Origin: Streptomyces sp. SN-593
GTDB lineage: Bacteria; Actinomycetota; Actinomycetes; Streptomycetales; Streptomycetaceae
NCBI RefSeq assembly: GCF_016756395.1
Contig: NZ_AP018365.1
Location: 62,001 to 126,000, forward strand
Direction of reading: 5' to 3'
DNA: 64,000 nucleotides
Every line of letters begins with the position of its first letter. Positions within the stretch are counted from its first letter, which is position 1. Under the pieces are notes generated by a model. It worked only from the letters and a program-made list of their open reading frames with translations. It had not been told where the DNA came from and did not search any database. This document shows, one piece after another, positions 61,379-64,000 of the stretch. Made by a program: the position numbers and the translations under genes.

Positions 61379-62485
61379 ATGCCCTCCATGCACCAGCCGC
61401 TGACTCCCGCCGCGCTCGCCGACCTGCGCCGGCCCCGCAAGTACCCGGCGGTGTCGGTGCTGCTGCCCACGCACCGCCGCGAGCCGGACAACGCCCAGGA
61501 CGCCGTGCGCCTGCGCAACCTCCTGGAAGAGGCGAAGAACGCGGTGCACAGCGACCCCGAGGTCGCCCGGGCCGACCGGATCGACGTGATCGGCCGCCTC
61601 GACCAGGCGCTGGCCGAGGTGGACCTGGTGTACGCCGAGGAGGGTCTGGCGATCTTCGCGGCGCCCGGCGAGCACCACGTGTGGTCGCTGGAGCGCTCGG
61701 TGCCGGAGCGCGTGCTGCTGGCGCAGACCTTCCTGACCCGCAACCTGGTGGCCGCGTACGCCGCGAGCCGGCCGTTCTGGGTGCTGGCGCTGTCCGCGGA
61801 CACGGCCACGATGTGGAGTGGCGGCCGGCAGCACACGCCCCACCAGGAGGAGGGCCCCTTCCCGGTGCGCCGGACCCCGATCGACTTCGATCCGGAGCGC
61901 CAGGAGCGGATCGGCGACACCCCGAGCACCTTCAACGACGAGGAGACCCGGATCTTCCTGCGGGAGGTCACGGACGCGGTCGTGGCCGTGCAGGCGGCGG
62001 ATCCGCGCCCGCTGTACCTGGTGGGCGAGCCGGAGGCGATCAGCGCGCTGGACGAGGTCGGCCCGGTGGCCCGGGACGCGGTGGCGCACGTCGGGCACGG
62101 CGGGCTCGCCGAGGGGCCCGGCGAGGCACTGGCCCGGGCCGTCGCCGACTCCGACCGGGAGCGCGACGAGCGGGCGGTCGCGGCGGTGCTGGACGACCTG
62201 GACCGGGCCCGCGGCCGCAAGGCGTTCGCCGGCGGCGTGGACGAGGTGTGGCAGTCGGTGACCGAGGGCCGGGCGTCGCTGGTGGCGATCGAGGACGGGT
62301 ACCGCACCACGGTCCGCGACGACGGCGACCACCTGGTGCCGGCCGGCACCGGCGAGCGCGGCGCCCGCGACGACATCGTGGACGAGATCGCGGAACAGGC
62401 GCTGGACACCGGGGCGCGGGTGCGCTTCGTGCCCGACGGCCACCTCGCGGACTCCGGACGCATCGCGGCGGTGCTGCGCTACTGA
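61379..62485 (+). CDS. baeRF3-like release-factor-fold protein
   Basis: This is a 368-residue protein that resembles the bacterial family-3 member of the archaeo-eukaryotic release factor eRF1-like superfamily (baeRF3): YPAVSVLLPTHRREPDNAQDAVRLRNLLEEA, GLAIFAAPGEHHVWSLERSVPERVLL, ASRPFWVLALSADTATMWSGGR and PLYLVGEPEAISALDEV. The N-terminal half has the Rossmann-like core, and the end (VDEIAEQALDTGARVRFVPDGHLADSGRIAAVLRY) matches the L7Ae-like third domain. The family is proposed to act on ribosomes or RNA, unproven. GGAAAGG precedes the ATG. Confidence 0.82.
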   Translation: MPSMHQPLTPAALADLRRPRKYPAVSVLLPTHRREPDNAQDAVRLRNLLEEAKNAVHSDPEVARADRIDVIGRLDQALAEVDLVYAEEGLAIFAAPGEHHVWSLERSVPERVLLAQTFLTRNLVAAYAASRPFWVLALSADTATMWSGGRQHTPHQEEGPFPVRRTPIDFDPERQERIGDTPSTFNDEETRIFLREVTDAVVAVQAADPRPLYLVGEPEAISALDEVGPVARDAVAHVGHGGLAEGPGEALARAVADSDRERDERAVAAVLDDLDRARGRKAFAGGVDEVWQSVTEGRASLVAIEDGYRTTVRDDGDHLVPAGTGERGARDDIVDEIAEQALDTGARVRFVPDGHLADSGRIAAVLRY

Positions 62486-62659
62486 CCGCCCGGGCACGTG
62501 CGCGGCGTCCGGCTCGGCCCGGGACGGTTCCCGCCCGGGTCCGGTCCGGGTCCCGCCCAGTCCGCTCAGCGTCAGAAGGTGTCCGCTCGCCGGTGCCAAC
62601 TGCCGCCCCGCACCTATACGATGAGATTCCGGTTCGCGGCGGGGCGGTGGAATCCACAG

Positions 62660-63094
62660 ATGGTTGACGGGGACGGGTCGGCGCCCGGGGCGACGACCCT
62701 CGCGGAGAAGATCGACGCGCTCTTCCGCGTGGTGCGCCGACCCGACCGGGAGGCGTACACCCACGAAGAGGTGGCAGGCGCCTGCCGGGACGCGACCGGG
62801 GAGAGCTTCTCGACCACCTACCTCTGGCAGTTGCGCACCGGCCGGCGGACCAACCCGACCAAGCGCCACCTGGAGGCGCTCGCGCAGTTCTTCCGGATTC
62901 CGGTCGCGTACTTCTTCGACGACGAGCAAGGGGCGCGGATCGCCGCCGAGTTGGAACTGCTCGGCGCCCTGCGGGACGCCGGGGTGCGCAGCGTCGCACT
63001 GCGGGCGGTGAACCTCTCCGCGGAGGGCATGGGCACGATCAGCGACATGATCGACCTGATCGCCAGACGCGAGGCGGAGCGGAACTCCCCGTAG
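62660..63094 (+). CDS. XRE-family regulator, small
   Basis: This is a 144-residue protein with one helix-turn-helix domain: TLAEKIDALFRVVRRPDREAYTHEEVAGACRD, then FSTTYLWQLRTGRRTNPTKRHLEALAQFFRIPVAYFFDD. A short C-terminal helix pair follows (ELELLGALRDAGVRSVALRAVNLSAEGMGTISDMIDLI). The pattern is the one found next to HExxH peptidase and MAB_1171c-type membrane protein genes in actinomycetes, as here. CTATACG at 62614-62620 is a good -10 box. The ATG at 62660 is chosen; an in-frame ATG at 62621 lies right after the -10 box. Confidence 0.85.
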   Translation: MVDGDGSAPGATTLAEKIDALFRVVRRPDREAYTHEEVAGACRDATGESFSTTYLWQLRTGRRTNPTKRHLEALAQFFRIPVAYFFDDEQGARIAAELELLGALRDAGVRSVALRAVNLSAEGMGTISDMIDLIARREAERNSP

Positions 63095-63265
63095 CGCCGC
63101 GCGTTCCCGGGCAGGGGACGCGGCGGACGGGATGCAGCAGAGTCCGGGACGCGGAAGTCCCGGAACACGGCCGGACGTTCCGGAACCGGACCGGATGTTC
63201 CGGCGTTCTGGGATCGGGCGCGACAGCGGGTACGGGCGGCGCGGGAGCGGCGGTCGCAGGCGGCG

Positions 63266-63853
63266 ATGGGGGTGATGCACGTGAGAGCGCGGGTTACCAC
63301 ACATGACGTGCTGTGGGACAAGTACCGGCAGGCCATGGGCGACATCGACCTGCCCAGGCCGTTCGACGAGGTGGCACTGGTCGCGCGGCTGGCCGAGCGG
63401 CGCGGGCGGCCGATCGAGCTGATCCCGGTCGACGCGCTGCCGAACCTGCCGTGCGGGCTGCTCATGGTCACCGACCACGCCGACTGCATCGTCTACGCGA
63501 CGGACACCAGCGCGCTGCACCAGCGGCACATCCTGCTCCACGAGGCGGCCCACCTGGTGTGCGGGCACGACCGCGTCGCCCCGGCGCCGGCGAAGCGGCC
63601 CGCCGCGGACGGGGACGTCCCGTCCGGGGCCCGCACGCTCCTCCCCCACCTCCCGGACGCGCTGGTCCGCCGGGTGCTGGGCCGCACCGTCTACACCGAG
63701 CCGCAGGAGCAGGAGGCGGAGCTGCTCGCGTCGCTGATCTGCTCGCGCGCGGCGCGCGAGGCGCGCACCCCGCCGCTCGCGGAGGGCCAGCAGCGCCGGC
63801 TGGGGTCGATGTTCGGCGCGGCTCCCGCCCCCCGGGGCCGGGCACGTGGTTGA
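63266..63853 (+). CDS. ImmA/IrrE-like zinc peptidase domain protein
   Basis: This is a 195-residue protein with an HExxH zinc-peptidase motif, LLHEAAHLVCGH (H92, E93, H96), and a downstream glutamate region EPQEQEAELLASLI that fits the third ligand. This is the ImmA/IrrE (DUF955) layout without its own helix-turn-helix; the small XRE gene 171 bases upstream supplies that function. Such peptidases cleave repressor proteins in ICEBs1 or deinococcal systems. Here a phage or element context is not seen. ATG 63266 or 63275. Its end overlaps the next gene by 8 bases. Confidence 0.85.
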   Translation: MGVMHVRARVTTHDVLWDKYRQAMGDIDLPRPFDEVALVARLAERRGRPIELIPVDALPNLPCGLLMVTDHADCIVYATDTSALHQRHILLHEAAHLVCGHDRVAPAPAKRPAADGDVPSGARTLLPHLPDALVRRVLGRTVYTEPQEQEAELLASLICSRAAREARTPPLAEGQQRRLGSMFGAAPAPRGRARG

Positions 63854-64000
63854 CACCGGGACGTACTCCGCGGGGGCGCTGTTGATCGCCTTCGCCTGCT
63901 ACCGGATGGTGGTGGTCCGGCGCGGCGGCCCCGACCCGGACCCGGCGAACCGCTACGTCGCCTGGTTCGCGATGTCGATGGGCGCGGCGCTGCTGGTACT
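63846..64000 (+). CDS. Membrane protein, MAB_1171c-like, cut by window end
   Basis: This frame continues past the end of the window. Visible are 51 residues with two transmembrane segments (GTYSAGALLIAFACYRMVVV and AWFAMSMGAALLVL). Position after a XRE and an HExxH gene, with 8 bases of overlap, and the N-terminal pattern fit MAB_1171c-type putative transporters, but too little is visible to be sure. The start is GTG 63846. Confidence 0.6.
   Translation, partial: MVDTGTYSAGALLIAFACYRMVVVRRGGPDPDPANRYVAWFAMSMGAALLV

Noticed and set aside
61379..62485. baeRF3 gene as part of an antiphage defence island
   Set aside because: No nuclease, restriction-modification, retron or other defence gene is nearby; neighbours are a glutaminase and a small regulatory module.

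Overview
The window is a very GC-rich chromosome segment in which almost every codon ends in G or C. It has frequent GTG and TTG starts, TANNNT -10 boxes directly in front of start codons, ECF sigma factors, SpoIIE-type phosphatases and many Streptomyces-type families (DUF4232, DUF6480, DUF6296, MmyB-like XRE regulators). This points to a filamentous actinomycete of the Streptomycetaceae. No rRNA, tRNA, CRISPR array, prophage or complete biosynthetic cluster was seen. The content is mostly accessory or peripheral chromosome.

Layout. 0-9 kb: the 3' part of a GH92 mannosidase, a SpoIIE phosphatase, an APH-type kinase, a RidA homologue, a zinc alcohol dehydrogenase and a DUF3626 protein. 9-14 kb: a 1083-residue protein with a probable ADP-ribosyltransferase-fold C-terminus, convergent with a membrane-anchored ricin-type lectin. 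14-22 kb: regulator/enzyme pairs (TetR with SDR, TetR with DHA2 MFS pump, XRE with SDR), with visible operators, and a VOC protein. 22-28 kb: a two-gene secreted VWA operon diverging from a four-gene surface operon made of an LAATG-tailed DUF4232 protein, a class F sortase, an ECF sigma factor and a membrane-tethered DUF4232 protein. The starts in this operon overlap and it has a candidate ECF promoter. 28-36 kb: a second SpoIIE phosphatase, RNase HI with a zinc finger, a type II NADH dehydrogenase, a quinone reductase, an intact IS110 element, a MarR regulator beside a perfect 18-bp palindrome, another quinone reductase and a CGNR protein. 36-44 kb: phenylacetate-CoA ligase, flotillin with an NfeD-like partner, an NhaA-DsbA fusion and a sirtuin. 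44-48 kb: an ABC exporter plus two-component system in one operon. 48-51 kb: a decayed metX-like remnant, an FhuF-like Fe-S protein, and a nickel transporter behind a Nur-like box. 51-60 kb: a PrmC-related methyltransferase, a GH2 beta-mannosidase and a MoxR/DUF58/DUF4129 membrane operon. 60-64 kb: glutaminase-STAS, a baeRF3 protein and an XRE / HExxH peptidase / membrane protein module that runs off the end.

The part that best fits a little-described system is the DUF4232-sortase-sigma operon. A wall-anchoring enzyme, its probable substrate, a sigma factor and a membrane paralogue of the substrate are translationally coupled. This suggests a surface structure or sensor controlled by its own sigma factor. 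The large ART-like protein and the IS110 left end with a long stem (candidate bridge-RNA region) are the next most interesting. All functional calls come from reading motifs by eye; no database search was run.
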